Below, piece after piece: positions 37,686-48,065 of a stretch of DNA of 64,000 bases. The position numbers were made by a program, and so were the translations under genes. Source of the DNA: an actinobacterium SCGC AAA278-O22 (GTDB taxonomy: Bacteria; Actinomycetota; Actinomycetes; Nanopelagicales; Nanopelagicaceae); NCBI GenBank assembly GCA_000372185.1, contig AQUA01000006.1, positions 34,360 through 98,359 of the forward strand, in the 5' to 3' direction. The notes beneath the pieces were generated by a model. It was not told the DNA's origin and made no database searches. It was given only the letters and a program-made list of their open reading frames with translations. Positions within the stretch are counted from its first letter, which is position 1; each line of letters begins with the position of its first letter.

Positions 37686-39209
37686 ATGGCAACAACACAG
37701 CTCTTATCTCTTTCAGGTGTGAGCAAAGAATTCCCTGGTGTAAAAGCACTCAACAATGTGCACTTTGACCTCAATGAAGGTGAAGTTCACGCCATCGTTG
37801 GCGAGAACGGAGCAGGCAAGTCAACCCTCATGAAGATTCTTTCTGGTATCTATAAGAAAGACTCAGGAGAAATCATTTACAAGGGCAAGCCCGTCAATAT
37901 TCCAAACCCATTTGAAGCTCAAAAACTTGGTATCGGCATCATTCACCAAGAACTCAATCTCATGCCACACCTCACGGTGGCTGAAAATATCTTTATCGGT
38001 CGCGAGGACCGATTCCCTGGTGGCATCTTCCTCAATAATAAGAAGCTAATCAGCGCAACCATTGAATTACTCAACGAACTTGAATTAAATCTCAACCCCA
38101 ACGACATTGTCGGCGAACTTACAATTGCCAAGCAGCAGATGGTCGAAATCGCAAAAGCGGTTTCTTACCGTGGCTCAGTCATCATCATGGATGAGCCAAC
38201 CTCTTCTCTCACCCCAGCCGAAACTGATGCGCTCTTTAAGATTATTCGTTCACTCAAAGCTGCAGGAAAAGGCGTTGTTTACATTTCACACCGACTTGAA
38301 GAGCTTGAAAAGATTACTGACCGAATAACAGTCCTTCGCGATGGTGAATATGTAAACACTTTAAAGACTTCAGAGACAAATATCCCTGAAGTTATCTCGC
38401 TTATGGTCGGTCGAAAGGTAGATCAGGACCAGCGACCTGAAAATCGAAATATCAGTTCAGAGATTGTTCTTCGGGTTGAAGGACTTTCTGATAACCACTT
38501 GCTCAAAGACATCACATTTGAACTACGCAAAGGTGAAATCCTTGGTTTTGCAGGCCTCATGGGTGCCGGACGAACAGAGTTAGCTCGCGCAATCATGGGA
38601 GCAGACCCAAAGACCTCAGGAACAATTACATTCCGTGGAACTGAGGTAAAGATCAAACAACCTTCAGATGCAGTTGCTGCCGGCATTGGGTATCTCTCAG
38701 AAGACCGCAAGCGTTTTGGTTTATTACTTGGACAGGATGTTACTTTTAACGTGATTCTCTCCTCGATTCCACGCTTCTCAAATAAGTTTGGATTCCTCAA
38801 AGTCAGATCAGCTGCAGGCATTACTCGCGATGCGATCGCCCAGCTTCGCGTACGTACTCCATCTGAACGTCAGTTCCTCAAAAACCTCTCTGGCGGAAAT
38901 CAGCAGAAAGTTGTTATCGCTAAGTGGCTGACCCGCGATTGCGAAGTTCTCATCTTTGACGAGCCTACTCGTGGAATCGATGTGGGAGCAAAGGATGAGA
39001 TTTACCGACTTCTCACCAAGCTTGCCGAAGAAGGCAAGTCAATCATCATGATTTCATCCGAACTTCCTGAAGTCTTACGTTTATCCGACCGTATCGCAGT
39101 GATGTGCGATGGACGACTCACTGGAATTATTGATAATAAAGATGCCAATCAGAACGTCATCATGGAACTTGCTACAAAGTTCAGCGACACAGCAACGATA
39201 GCTAACTAA
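37686..39209 (+). CDS. Sugar ABC transporter ATPase, CUT2 (RbsA/MglA-like)
   Basis: A 507-residue protein with two fused ATPase domains. Domain 1 has Walker A GENGAGKST (near residue 40), LTIAKQQMVEIAKA as the signature and MDEPTSSL. Domain 2 has the degenerate P-loop GLMGAGRTEL, the full signature LSGGNQQKVVIAKWL and FDEPTRGIDVG. This degenerate second site is normal in CUT2. It follows the binding protein by 110 bases and precedes the permease by 18. Confidence 0.93.
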   Translation: MATTQLLSLSGVSKEFPGVKALNNVHFDLNEGEVHAIVGENGAGKSTLMKILSGIYKKDSGEIIYKGKPVNIPNPFEAQKLGIGIIHQELNLMPHLTVAENIFIGREDRFPGGIFLNNKKLISATIELLNELELNLNPNDIVGELTIAKQQMVEIAKAVSYRGSVIIMDEPTSSLTPAETDALFKIIRSLKAAGKGVVYISHRLEELEKITDRITVLRDGEYVNTLKTSETNIPEVISLMVGRKVDQDQRPENRNISSEIVLRVEGLSDNHLLKDITFELRKGEILGFAGLMGAGRTELARAIMGADPKTSGTITFRGTEVKIKQPSDAVAAGIGYLSEDRKRFGLLLGQDVTFNVILSSIPRFSNKFGFLKVRSAAGITRDAIAQLRVRTPSERQFLKNLSGGNQQKVVIAKWLTRDCEVLIFDEPTRGIDVGAKDEIYRLLTKLAEEGKSIIMISSELPEVLRLSDRIAVMCDGRLTGIIDNKDANQNVIMELATKFSDTATIAN

Positions 39210-39227
39210 ACGGGAAAAGAGAGAGAT

Positions 39228-40244
39228 ATGTCAGAAGTAACCAGCGCAGGCACAAAGGCTGAAGACGGCAACAAAGTTGCAGCGTTTATTCGCCGAGAAA
39301 TCGGACGAGTCACAGCACTCGCCAGCCTTGTCGTCATCTTTACCTTCTTCACCGTTATGCGCCCTGTCTTTGCCTCATGGGCAAACGTCTCTGGCGGAAT
39401 TTTGATGTCAACCACAGTTATTGGTTTGATGGCAATTGGTGTCACCTTCGTCATCATCACCGGTGGTATCGATCTTTCCGTCGGTACATCTATGGCACTC
39501 GTTGCAGTCATCACTGGTAAGACTGTTATGAATATGCACCTCAATGTCTGGAGCGGAATCCTCGTTGGTGTATTGGTCGGAACAATTCTCGGTTCCATCA
39601 ACGGCCTTCTGATTACCGTTCTCAAATTGCCTCCATTTATCGCAACTCTTGCAACGATGAAGGGAGCACAGGGCTTGGCGTTGATCACCTCTGACCTCAA
39701 GCCAGTTCTATTCACTACAGATGTGAAGGGATGGGACTCCATTGCACAAGGAAATATCATCCCGAACTTCCCTAACGCAGTTCTGATCCTTCTTATTTCA
39801 GCAATTATTGCTTCGATCATTCTCAATAAGACAGTTCTTGGTCGATACACATTTGCTATTGGCTCAAATACCGAAGCGACAAAGCTATCTGGAGTGAAGG
39901 TCAACCGCTGGCTTGTAGCTGTGTACGCGCTTTGCGGATTCTTCGTAGGCCTTGCAGCTGTCGTCATGACTTCACGTCTTGGTTCTGCTCAGCCAGATCT
40001 CGGTCTTGGTTACGAACTTGAAGCAATTGCTGCAGTAATTATCGGTGGAACATCACTTCTCGGCGGTAAGGGAACAATCTCTGGAACCATTATTGGTGCA
40101 CTCATCATGTCAGTCTTGATCAACGGACTTCGTATCCTTGAACTCCAGCAAGAGTGGCAGTACGTGGTTGTCGGCGCAGTTATCCTCCTTGCAGTCTATG
40201 GAGATAACGTCCGTCGTCGTCGCGCTGGAGAAACGACGCATTAA
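39228..40244 (+). CDS. Sugar ABC transporter permease, CUT2 (RbsC-like)
   Basis: A 338-residue membrane protein with about ten hydrophobic helices. GGIDLSVGTSMALVAVITG and AIAAVIIGGTSLLGGKGTI are the RbsC-family signatures. It forms the homodimeric membrane part of the CUT2 importer. It starts with a clear AGAGAG site (GAGAGAGAT) and is followed 17 bases later by a strong terminator. Confidence 0.93.
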   Translation: MSEVTSAGTKAEDGNKVAAFIRREIGRVTALASLVVIFTFFTVMRPVFASWANVSGGILMSTTVIGLMAIGVTFVIITGGIDLSVGTSMALVAVITGKTVMNMHLNVWSGILVGVLVGTILGSINGLLITVLKLPPFIATLATMKGAQGLALITSDLKPVLFTTDVKGWDSIAQGNIIPNFPNAVLILLISAIIASIILNKTVLGRYTFAIGSNTEATKLSGVKVNRWLVAVYALCGFFVGLAAVVMTSRLGSAQPDLGLGYELEAIAAVIIGGTSLLGGKGTISGTIIGALIMSVLINGLRILELQQEWQYVVVGAVILLAVYGDNVRRRRAGETTH

Positions 40245-40261
40245 GTAGCGTAAGAAAGAAG

Positions 40262-40293
40262 AAAACCCCTCGCATCTGATGTGAGGGGTTTTT
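40262..40293 (+). terminator. Intrinsic terminator of the CUT2 transporter operon
   Basis: AAAACCCCTC and GAGGGGTTTT form a 10-bp stem continued by a short inner helix (CAT with ATG), then a T-run (TTTTTC). The A-run before and T-run after make it effective in both directions; it may also stop transcription from tRNA-Tyr on the other strand. Confidence 0.9.
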
Positions 40294-40298
40294 CTTTA

Positions 40299-40383
40299 TG
40301 GTGGCGGGTGAAGGATTTGAACCTTCGAAGGCAGAGCCGGGGGATTTACAGTCCCCTCCCATTGGCCGCTCGGGCAACCCGCC
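40299..40383 (-). tRNA. tRNA-Tyr (GTA anticodon, class II, CCA encoded)
   Basis: The 85-base gene has a perfect acceptor GGCGGGT with ACCCGCC, discriminator A and an encoded CCA (40299-40301). The anticodon loop CTGTAAA gives GTA, and a long variable arm (CCCGGCTCTGCC region) marks the class II tyrosine type of bacteria. Confidence 0.95.
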
Positions 40384-40490
40384 AGGGTCGTACAAGTGTT
40401 GCGGCGCTTTGGTAGTGCGAGCGGCAAACGATACCTTAGGCACTTGAACTTTAAAAATCACACGGTAAAGCACAAGGGAGCGCCTCACAC

Positions 40491-40979
40491 ATGGCTGACA
40501 GCAGTTTCGACGTAGTCTCAAAGATCGACCGCATGGAGCTAGATAACGCAATTAATCAGGCTATCCGCGAGATTGATACTCGCTTCGACTTTAAGAATAC
40601 TGGCGCAAAGATTGAACTCTCTGGCGATAAGTTAGCGATTGAGGCAGATACCGAAGAGCGTGCAAAGGCAACCCTTGATGTCGTCAAAGATAAGATGATT
40701 AAACGCGGAGTCTCTCTCAAGCATCTCGATGCAGGCGAACCACAACTATCAGGAAAGATTTACAAAATTGCCTCCACCATGAAGGAAGGCATTTCCACTG
40801 AGAATGCTAAGAAAATTGCAAAGTTCCTTCGTGATGAGGGCCCAAAGTCGATTAAAACTCAGATTCAAGGAGATGAACTTCGCGTTACTTCCAAGAGCCG
40901 CGATGATCTACAGACTGCAATCGAGCAGATTAAGAATGGCAAATTTGATTTTGCAGTTCAGTTTGTTAATTTCCGCTAA
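40491..40979 (+). CDS. yajQ: YajQ family nucleotide/cyclic-di-GMP-binding protein
   Basis: A 162-residue UPF0234 protein beginning [20 protein letters not shown] with two ferredoxin-like repeats. [17 protein letters not shown] and [23 protein letters not shown] are the family signatures. Relatives bind c-di-GMP or RNA and control transcription; the ligand here is unknown. GGGAG precedes the ATG by 9 bases. Its stop is directly followed by the GTG of rarD. Confidence 0.92.
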   Translation: MADSSFDVVSKIDRMELDNAINQAIREIDTRFDFKNTGAKIELSGDKLAIEADTEERAKATLDVVKDKMIKRGVSLKHLDAGEPQLSGKIYKIASTMKEGISTENAKKIAKFLRDEGPKSIKTQIQGDELRVTSKSRDDLQTAIEQIKNGKFDFAVQFVNFR

Positions 40980-41885
40980 GTGGCAAAGAATCGCAGCGAG
41001 TATTCGCTAGGGCTACTCTTCGGAATTAGCTCATATGTACTGTGGGGTCTCTTCCCACTCTATTGGCCGCTACTAGAGCCTGCCAGCCCATGGGAAATCG
41101 TTGCCCACCGTGCAGTCTGGACTCTGGTCTTCTGTGCCATCGTGCTGGCAATAACTAAGCAGGTGCACTCAACTTTCGCCATTATGAGACAACCCAAGAA
41201 AGTTCTTGGGTTAATCGCCACAACAATTTTGATTTCCATCAACTGGATTACCTATATTTGGGCGACCAATAATGGCCATGTTGTTGAGGCAGCTCTTGGG
41301 TATTACATCAATCCCCTAATCATCATCGCTTTCGGTGTCATTCTTCTGCGCGAGAAGATGCGCCCACTGCAGTGGTTGGCAGTTGGCATTGCAGCTATCG
41401 GCGTTGCCATCCTCACGTACGATTACGGACGACTTCCTTGGGTTGCTATTTCTCTTGCACTCTCGTGGGGTACATATGGATTGGTAAAAAAGAAGTTAGA
41501 TCTTGGAGCTCTCGATGGCTTAGCCATTGAAACTCTGATCTCACTTATTCCCTATGGTTTCTATCTCTTCTACCTTGGCCACAATGGCACTGGGCAATTT
41601 GGCCACAAACCCTTGCTGACAATTCTGCTTATCAGTGCAGGCGCAGTTACTGCTATTCCACTCCTACTCTTCAATGGATCTACAACTCGTTTGCCCTACA
41701 GCACCATTGGATTGCTCCAATACATCACGCCCACAATTCAGTTCTCAATAGGTGTGTGGCTACGCCATGAAGATATGCCAACTGCTCGTTGGATTGGATT
41801 TGTTGTTATCTGGTTTGCTCTTGCAGCGCTTGGAACTGATTTGGTTAGATCAAGCAGAACGGTCGACAATCGCGTCACAGAGTGA
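40980..41885 (+). CDS. rarD: EamA-family transporter RarD
   Basis: A 301-residue, ten-span drug/metabolite transporter with GTG start. SSYVLWGLFPLYWPLLEP, AHRAVWTLVF and ILLREKMRPLQWLAVGIAAIG are the RarD signatures. E. coli RarD is linked to chloramphenicol resistance, but the physiological substrate is unsettled. Start follows the yajQ stop with no spacer. The last 36 bases overlap the 3' end of the convergent polyprenyl synthase gene. Confidence 0.9.
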   Translation: MAKNRSEYSLGLLFGISSYVLWGLFPLYWPLLEPASPWEIVAHRAVWTLVFCAIVLAITKQVHSTFAIMRQPKKVLGLIATTILISINWITYIWATNNGHVVEAALGYYINPLIIIAFGVILLREKMRPLQWLAVGIAAIGVAILTYDYGRLPWVAISLALSWGTYGLVKKKLDLGALDGLAIETLISLIPYGFYLFYLGHNGTGQFGHKPLLTILLISAGAVTAIPLLLFNGSTTRLPYSTIGLLQYITPTIQFSIGVWLRHEDMPTARWIGFVVIWFALAALGTDLVRSSRTVDNRVTE

Positions 41886-42839
41886 AAATAAAGCTCCCGT
41901 CACATCATTGACTGGTAGCGGTCCTAAAGCCACCCGAGCATCTCGGGCGATGCTCTGTAACTGAGTTCGTGATTGATCCAGCGCGGGATGCACACGAAGA
42001 GTCTGAAGGACTTGAGCAACAACCTTTTCATCCTTAATCGGAGCTTTCAGTAGTTTTATCAGCTCGCGGTCTTCAGAACGCTTTGATTTCAAGACATTGA
42101 GAGTCACAAGAGTCGGAACACCTTCACGCAAATCTGTCCCTGGAGTCTTTCCTGATTGATGTGATTCACTAGAAATATCGATGACATCATCTGCTAACTG
42201 GAATGCAATACCGATTTTCTCTCCAAAGATAGTCAAGGTCTCTTTAATATCTGAAGGGGCACCTGAGACCATGGCACCGAATCGAGCACTTGCCGCAATC
42301 AATGAACCAGTTTTATCTGCAACAACTTGAAGATAATGCTCAAGCGCATCTTCTCCGTTGTGTGGGCCTTGCGTCTCCATAATCTGACCGATAACAAGGC
42401 GCTCAAATGTGGATGCTTGGAGGCGAACGGCTTCTGGTCCAATATCTGCCAGAAGGGCGGATACCTTTGCAAAGAGATAATCGCCAGTAAGGATTGCAAC
42501 TGTATTGCCCCAGCGACTATTGGCGCTTTCTACTCCACGACGAAGCTTTGCTTCATCCATGACATCATCGTGATAGAGAGTAGCTACATGTGTTAATTCG
42601 CAGACAACTGCTGATTCAATAATTCCAAATTTATTCTTATCTCCGTAATGCGATGCAAGCAATGTGAGAAGAGGGCGAAGTCTTTTACCTCCGGCAGCTA
42701 CAAGATGGCGGGAAGTCTCTTCAACAAGTGGGTAATCACCTTGAATGTGGCTGAGCAGGAGGCTCTCCACTTTTGCCATGCCCTCAGTGAGTTCTGCTTC
42801 GAGTGCAGGTGCCAGGCCTGGTATGCCAATCTTTGTCAT
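41850..42839 (-). CDS. Polyprenyl diphosphate synthase (menaquinone side chain)
   Basis: A 329-residue trans-prenyltransferase of the heptaprenyl/octaprenyl type. The first aspartate-rich motif is DDVMD at residues 91-95 with LRRG, GGKRLRPLL lies at about 50-58, and the second motif is LADDVIDISSES. Chain length cannot be set from sequence. It is the last gene of the nuo operon (TAATG overlap with nuoN), so it very likely makes the menaquinone tail. Confidence 0.92.
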   Translation of the reverse strand: MTKIGIPGLAPALEAELTEGMAKVESLLLSHIQGDYPLVEETSRHLVAAGGKRLRPLLTLLASHYGDKNKFGIIESAVVCELTHVATLYHDDVMDEAKLRRGVESANSRWGNTVAILTGDYLFAKVSALLADIGPEAVRLQASTFERLVIGQIMETQGPHNGEDALEHYLQVVADKTGSLIAASARFGAMVSGAPSDIKETLTIFGEKIGIAFQLADDVIDISSESHQSGKTPGTDLREGVPTLVTLNVLKSKRSEDRELIKLLKAPIKDEKVVAQVLQTLRVHPALDQSRTQLQSIARDARVALGPLPVNDVTGALFSLCDAIVDRSA

Positions 42840-44356
42840 TAGCGAATAAAGAAGGCAGAGGATTCAATAAATGTGATGAGCGGTGCAGGGAATACACCCA
42901 GCAGCAAAGTAATTGCCGATGTCACGACAATTGTTGTGAGCGTGAGCGCAGAAGGGATAACCACGCTCGTTCCATCTTCCACTGGATCCTTAAAGAACAT
43001 CAAGACGATGACTCGGATATAGAAGAAGGCAGCAATCGCTGATGAGAGCACACCAGAAATCAGAATCCAGGTGCTGCCAGATTCATATGCTGCAGAGAAG
43101 ATTGAGAACTTTCCGATGAACCCTGATGTCAATGGAATTCCAGCAAAAGCTAAGAGGAAGAATGCAAATACTGATGCGACCAATGGCGAACGCTTTCCTA
43201 GTCCGCTCCAACGGTTGAGATCTGTTACTTCACCTGCTGAATCGCGAACTAGAGTGACAACACCGAAGGCGCCGACAGTGGCAATGCCGTAAGCAAAGAG
43301 ATAGAAGAGTGAGGCATCAAGGCCTGATTTGCTCAGCGCAATAACGCCTGCGAGAAGGAAGCCAGCATGAGCGATAGATGAGTAGGCAAGCATGCGCTTC
43401 ACATCGCGCTGTGCAATTGCTACGACTGAACCAAAGACCATGGTGACGATAGCAATCAGGATGAGTGCAGGTCTCCATTGCCATTGCGCATTAGCGAAAG
43501 CTACATAGTAGATACGCAAGATTGCACCGAATGCAGCAACCTTGGTAGCAGCTGCCATAAAGCCTGTAACAGCTGTGGGTGCACCTTGATAGACATCAGG
43601 TGACCATGCATGGAAAGGAACTGCACCAACCTTAAAGAGAAGCCCCACGGAGATAAATGCAATACCTAGAAGAAGGAAGACATCGTTTCCTGAACCGCCT
43701 ATAACGCTCGATTGAATTCCAGCAAAGGTAATTGATGCTGAATATCCGTAGAGATAGGCAACGCCAAAGAGGAAGAATGCAGATGAAAAAGCTCCGAGCA
43801 AGAAGTACTTGAGCGCTGACTCTTGTGACATCAAACGGCGACGGCGAGAGAGCCCTGCCATGAGATAGAGAGGTAGCGAAAGCATTTCAAGTGCGACAAA
43901 GAGAGTGATCAGATCTGATGAGAGCGGGAAGAGCAACATTCCAGCTACTGCAAAGAGAGTGAGTGGGTAAACCTCGGTGACTCGCAGATCGCGCTGAAGT
44001 GATTCGCGCTCTTCACTGGAACCAGGAACTGCTGCAGCAAGGGCGGTGAAATTCTCTTGATCTGCAATCAGAAATACAGAGAGCAGAGCAATGATGAGGA
44101 TCGAACCTTGCAAGAGAACTCCTGCACCATCGAATGCGACAGAACCCATCGCAGCATCAACAGATGCTTGGTTGCGCACACGCACAAGTGCAGCGAATGC
44201 AGCAACAAGAGATGCAATGGTGATGAAGAGCTGAGAAGAGTGGCGAGATGCGCGAGGTGCGAATGCCTCAATGAGAACGCCAATCAGAGCGCCACCAAGA
44301 ACAATCAAAATTGGCGCTAGCTGTGCGTAATTTAATACCGGGGCTGTGAATTCCAT
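42839..44356 (-). CDS. nuoN: NADH-quinone oxidoreductase subunit N
   Basis: A 505-residue antiporter-like membrane subunit of complex I. The proton_antipo_M core is visible (LYLMAGLSRRRRLMSQESAL, KYFLLGAFSSAFFLFG; VGAVPFHAWSPDVYQGAPTA; AVTGFMAAATKVAA). It is one of three Mrp-like proton pumps (L, M, N). It starts right after the nuoM stop, and its own stop overlaps the polyprenyl synthase start. Confidence 0.96.
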   Translation of the reverse strand: MEFTAPVLNYAQLAPILIVLGGALIGVLIEAFAPRASRHSSQLFITIASLVAAFAALVRVRNQASVDAAMGSVAFDGAGVLLQGSILIIALLSVFLIADQENFTALAAAVPGSSEERESLQRDLRVTEVYPLTLFAVAGMLLFPLSSDLITLFVALEMLSLPLYLMAGLSRRRRLMSQESALKYFLLGAFSSAFFLFGVAYLYGYSASITFAGIQSSVIGGSGNDVFLLLGIAFISVGLLFKVGAVPFHAWSPDVYQGAPTAVTGFMAAATKVAAFGAILRIYYVAFANAQWQWRPALILIAIVTMVFGSVVAIAQRDVKRMLAYSSIAHAGFLLAGVIALSKSGLDASLFYLFAYGIATVGAFGVVTLVRDSAGEVTDLNRWSGLGKRSPLVASVFAFFLLAFAGIPLTSGFIGKFSIFSAAYESGSTWILISGVLSSAIAAFFYIRVIVLMFFKDPVEDGTSVVIPSALTLTTIVVTSAITLLLGVFPAPLITFIESSAFFIR

Positions 44357-45874
44357 TTACTTGCCTGCGCTCTCTGAAGGAACTGGATCAGTGAAACCTT
44401 GTGATGCAATCACATGTGCTGATGCAGGGTTAATAACGTTAAGAAGTGGTGCTGGATAGAAACCAAGCGCCACAATTACCGCAATCACAGGTGCGATTGC
44501 AATCTTTTCGCGCAGGTTCAGATCTGTCAGGTTCTCGTTGCCTGGTGTGGTTGGTCCATGAAGCGCCTTCTGCACTGGGATCAAGATGTAGAGCGCAGCG
44601 AGAACAATTCCAAATGTGGCAATCACTGCAGCTACTGGGTAGCGAGTATATGTACCGACAAGAACGAGGAATTCGCTCACAAAACTTGAGAGACCAGGAA
44701 GTGCCAGCGAAGACATTCCGGCGATAAAGAATGACCAGGCCATCACTGGAGTAACTCGCTGGAGTCCACCGAAATCTGAAATGGTTGATGAACCACGGCG
44801 AGAAATCATCCATCCTGCAACTAAGAAGAGCGCTGCGGTAGAGAAGCCGTGGTTAAACATATACAAGGTCGCACCGCTATGACCTTGTGATGTCATTGCA
44901 AAGATACCCATGGTGATAAAGCCGAAGTGTGAAATCGATGTATAGGCGATCAAGCGCTTGATATCACGAGCACCGATAGCAAGGAAGGCGCCATACACGA
45001 TGGAGATAACTGCTAGCACCAAAATGATTGGGGTAAATGTTTTCGATGCATCGGGAAAGAGTGCAAGGCAGAAGCGGATCATTCCAAATGTTCCGACTTT
45101 ATCGAGAACACCGAGAAGAAGAACTGATGTTCCAGGAGTTGCAGCAGCAGCTGCATCTGGAAGCCAAGTATGAAGTGGCCATACGGGAGCCTTAATCGCA
45201 AATGCAATGAAGAATCCTAGGAATAAGAGGTTCTGCGTTGTTGGGCTCATGAACTTGTGAAGTTCTGAAAGCTGTCCAACATCAAATGTATGTCCACCAT
45301 GCTTGCCAGCAATGACATAAAGGCCAATGATGGAGGCGAGCATCAAGAGCCCTCCGAAGAGGCTATAGAGCAAGAACTTCACGGCAGCTGCAGCGCGTTC
45401 ACCACTGCCAAATCCACCAATAAGGAAGTAGACAGGGATCAACATCGCTTCGAAGAATACGTAGAACAAGAAGATATCGGTTGCTGCAAATACGCCGATC
45501 ATCATCGTTTCAAGTACGAGAATAAGAATGTAGAAGACCTTGACAGACCAACGTCCACCTTCGGATTCATTCCACCCAGCAAGAACAACAATGGGTGCCA
45601 AAAGAACTGACATCAATATCAATACAAGAGCCAAACCGTCGACGCCGACTGCGTAATTGATTCCAAATGAAGGGATCCACTGGGATATCTGAACAAATTG
45701 GAGCGATGTATTTCCTGCATCAAATTTAAACCAAGCCATCACACCTGAGATTGCAATGAGCAATGTGGTGCCAAGCGCAGCTTGCTTAATGCGTAGAACT
45801 TGATCGTTAGGAATTACCGCGATCAGGAGTGATCCCAATAGCGGAAGTAGCATCATGCTTGTCAGTGCGTTCAT
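44357..45874 (-). CDS. nuoM: NADH-quinone oxidoreductase subunit M
   Basis: A 505-residue antiporter-like subunit. The start at 45874 ([15 protein letters not shown]) overlaps the nuoL stop (ATGA); an upstream GTG is possible but less likely. [20 protein letters not shown] is the usual M/N-terminal motif and [20 protein letters not shown] carries the conserved proton-path lysine. Complete. Confidence 0.96.
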   Translation of the reverse strand: MNALTSMMLLPLLGSLLIAVIPNDQVLRIKQAALGTTLLIAISGVMAWFKFDAGNTSLQFVQISQWIPSFGINYAVGVDGLALVLILMSVLLAPIVVLAGWNESEGGRWSVKVFYILILVLETMMIGVFAATDIFLFYVFFEAMLIPVYFLIGGFGSGERAAAAVKFLLYSLFGGLLMLASIIGLYVIAGKHGGHTFDVGQLSELHKFMSPTTQNLLFLGFFIAFAIKAPVWPLHTWLPDAAAAATPGTSVLLLGVLDKVGTFGMIRFCLALFPDASKTFTPIILVLAVISIVYGAFLAIGARDIKRLIAYTSISHFGFITMGIFAMTSQGHSGATLYMFNHGFSTAALFLVAGWMISRRGSSTISDFGGLQRVTPVMAWSFFIAGMSSLALPGLSSFVSEFLVLVGTYTRYPVAAVIATFGIVLAALYILIPVQKALHGPTTPGNENLTDLNLREKIAIAPVIAVIVALGFYPAPLLNVINPASAHVIASQGFTDPVPSESAGK

Positions 45875-47763
45875 TGTGTAACCACCCAAATTCCAGCGAT
45901 TAAGACAATCGCACCGATAAGAATGAGCGCTGCATAGCTGCGCGCAAAACCTGTCTGTGTCTTACGAAGTACAGAACCTGCACCCAAAGCGGTACGGCCA
46001 ATGCCGCGGACAGCGCCATCGACTACGTTCTGATCACCCTTAACGAGAAGAGATGTTAAAGCTTGGCCTGGGCGCATAAAGACTGCTTCGTTAAATGAAT
46101 CTTGCAATAAATCCTTACGAGCGATGCGAGTAAATACTGAGACATCGTGAGGAGCTATCGCATCAACTTCTGAAAGTTGGTACTTCATGATTGCAATCGC
46201 AACACCAATAGCGACAGCAAGGAGTGCAAGCCCAGAGACAACGATTGGTTGCAAGAGAAGATTTTCACCTTCGGCGTGCTCACCAACGACGGGAGATAAC
46301 CAATGTACAAGTGCATCTCCGCGAGTAAAGAGGAATCCTGTAGTTACTGAACCAACTGCCAGGATCGCCATCGGAGCCCACATCAATAGTGGTGATTCAT
46401 GAGGGTGCTGGTTATCTTCCCAGCGCTGTTTACTAGTAAAGGTCAGGACCATGACGCGAGTCATGTAGAACGCTGTGATTGCAGCGCCCAAGAGCGCAGT
46501 CGAACCGAGAAGAATTCCCTTCACTCCCCCAGCGTTAAATGCGGTTTCGATAATGGCATCCTTGGAGTAGAAGCCAGCAAATGGTGGCACGCCGATAATC
46601 GCTAAATAACCGAGACCAAATGTGGCGAAGGTAATTGGCATAAATTTACGTAAGGCACCATAACGACGCATATCAACCTGATCGTTCATTCCATGCATCA
46701 CTGAACCTGCGCCCAAGAACATACCCGCCTTAAAGAAACCATGTGTCAGCAAGTGCATGATGGCAAATGCATATCCCGCTGGTCCAAGGCCTGCACCAAG
46801 AATCATGTAACCAATCTGCGACATTGTTGAAGCAGCGAGTGCTTTCTTAATGTCATCTTTAGCAGTACCAACGAGGGCACCAAATGTAAGCGTGATGGCA
46901 CCAACAATGACAACGAGAAGTTGTGCAGTTGGAGCGGCGTCAAAGATAAAGTTGGAACGAACGATGAGATACACACCTGCAGTCACCATCGTCGCTGCGT
47001 GGATCAGTGCAGATACTGGAGTTGGACCAGCCATCGCATCGCCCAGCCAAGCTTGTAGTGGGAACTGTGCAGATTTACCAGTTGCTGCAACGAGCAACAT
47101 AATTCCAATAGCAGTGAGCGCTGCCTTAGATGCAGTATGCGAAGCTTCTTCAACGCCACTAAATGAGACGGTACCGAGTGTTGCAAAAGCGATCATGATG
47201 GCAAATGACAGACCCATATCGCCGACGCGGTTCATCACAAATGCTTTCTTTGATGCCGTCGCATATGCCGGCTTCTGATTCCAGAAACCGATCAAAAGAT
47301 ACGAGGCAAGACCCACGCCTTCCCAACCAACATAGAGATTGAGGTATGAGTCGCCAAGAACGAGCAGCAGCATCGCTGCAATAAAGAGGTTGAGGTAAGC
47401 AAAGAAGCGACGTCGATTTTCATCGTGTGACATATACGAAATTGAATAGATATGAATCAGCGTTCCAACGCCAGTAATAAGAAGGACAAAGCAGATGGAG
47501 AGTTGATCGAGCAAGAGCCCAGCATCGACATTAAATGTGCCGACGTTGATCCACGAGAAGAGTTTCTGAGTGACTGCGCGCTCTTCGGTTGGGCGAGCAA
47601 GCATCTGCGAAAGTTGGTAGAGACCAACTCCGAAAGAGCTAGCAGAGAGTGCGGTTGCAAGTAGGTGTCCCCACTTATCAGAGCGACGTCCTGCAAGAAG
47701 GAGCACAGTTGCACCTAATAGCGGAAGTGCAATGAGATAGACGAGCGATGTAGAAGTTGTCAT
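45871..47763 (-). CDS. nuoL: NADH-quinone oxidoreductase subunit L
   Basis: A 630-residue antiporter-like subunit with the long lateral helix region at the C-terminus. [39 protein letters not shown] and [20 protein letters not shown] are the NuoL signatures. It is 2 bases after nuoK. Full-length. Confidence 0.97.
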   Translation of the reverse strand: MTTSTSLVYLIALPLLGATVLLLAGRRSDKWGHLLATALSASSFGVGLYQLSQMLARPTEERAVTQKLFSWINVGTFNVDAGLLLDQLSICFVLLITGVGTLIHIYSISYMSHDENRRRFFAYLNLFIAAMLLLVLGDSYLNLYVGWEGVGLASYLLIGFWNQKPAYATASKKAFVMNRVGDMGLSFAIMIAFATLGTVSFSGVEEASHTASKAALTAIGIMLLVAATGKSAQFPLQAWLGDAMAGPTPVSALIHAATMVTAGVYLIVRSNFIFDAAPTAQLLVVIVGAITLTFGALVGTAKDDIKKALAASTMSQIGYMILGAGLGPAGYAFAIMHLLTHGFFKAGMFLGAGSVMHGMNDQVDMRRYGALRKFMPITFATFGLGYLAIIGVPPFAGFYSKDAIIETAFNAGGVKGILLGSTALLGAAITAFYMTRVMVLTFTSKQRWEDNQHPHESPLLMWAPMAILAVGSVTTGFLFTRGDALVHWLSPVVGEHAEGENLLLQPIVVSGLALLAVAIGVAIAIMKYQLSEVDAIAPHDVSVFTRIARKDLLQDSFNEAVFMRPGQALTSLLVKGDQNVVDGAVRGIGRTALGAGSVLRKTQTGFARSYAALILIGAIVLIAGIWVVTQ

Positions 47764-47765
47764 CG

Positions 47766-48065
47766 TTATCGCTTCAACAAACTAGCATCATCGATAGATG
47801 CTGATCGCCGTGAGCGGTAGATCGTCACGATAATTGCAAGTCCAACAACAACTTCACAGGCAGCCACCACCATCGTAAAGAAGGCAACGACCTGTCCATC
47901 AAGAGTTCCATTGATGCGAGAGAAAGTCACAAGAGTGAGGTTGGCAGCATTGAGCATGAGTTCTACGCACATAAAGACCACAATCGCGTTGCGACGAACA
48001 ACTACACCCACTGCGCCGATAGTGAAGAGAAGTCCCGAGACGTAGAGATAGTTATAGGGATTCAA
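47766..48065 (-). CDS. nuoK: NADH-quinone oxidoreductase subunit K
   Basis: A 99-residue three-span membrane subunit. It contains the conserved acidic residues for proton transfer in [15 protein letters not shown] and [17 protein letters not shown]. Located directly after nuoJ with no spacer. Confidence 0.95.
   Translation of the reverse strand: MNPYNYLYVSGLLFTIGAVGVVVRRNAIVVFMCVELMLNAANLTLVTFSRINGTLDGQVVAFFTMVVAACEVVVGLAIIVTIYRSRRSASIDDASLLKR

Noticed and set aside
39206..39967. 253-codon minus-strand frame opposite the CUT2 permease
   Set aside because: Mirror frame of a strongly coding gene with Thr/Pro/Arg-rich unnatural composition.
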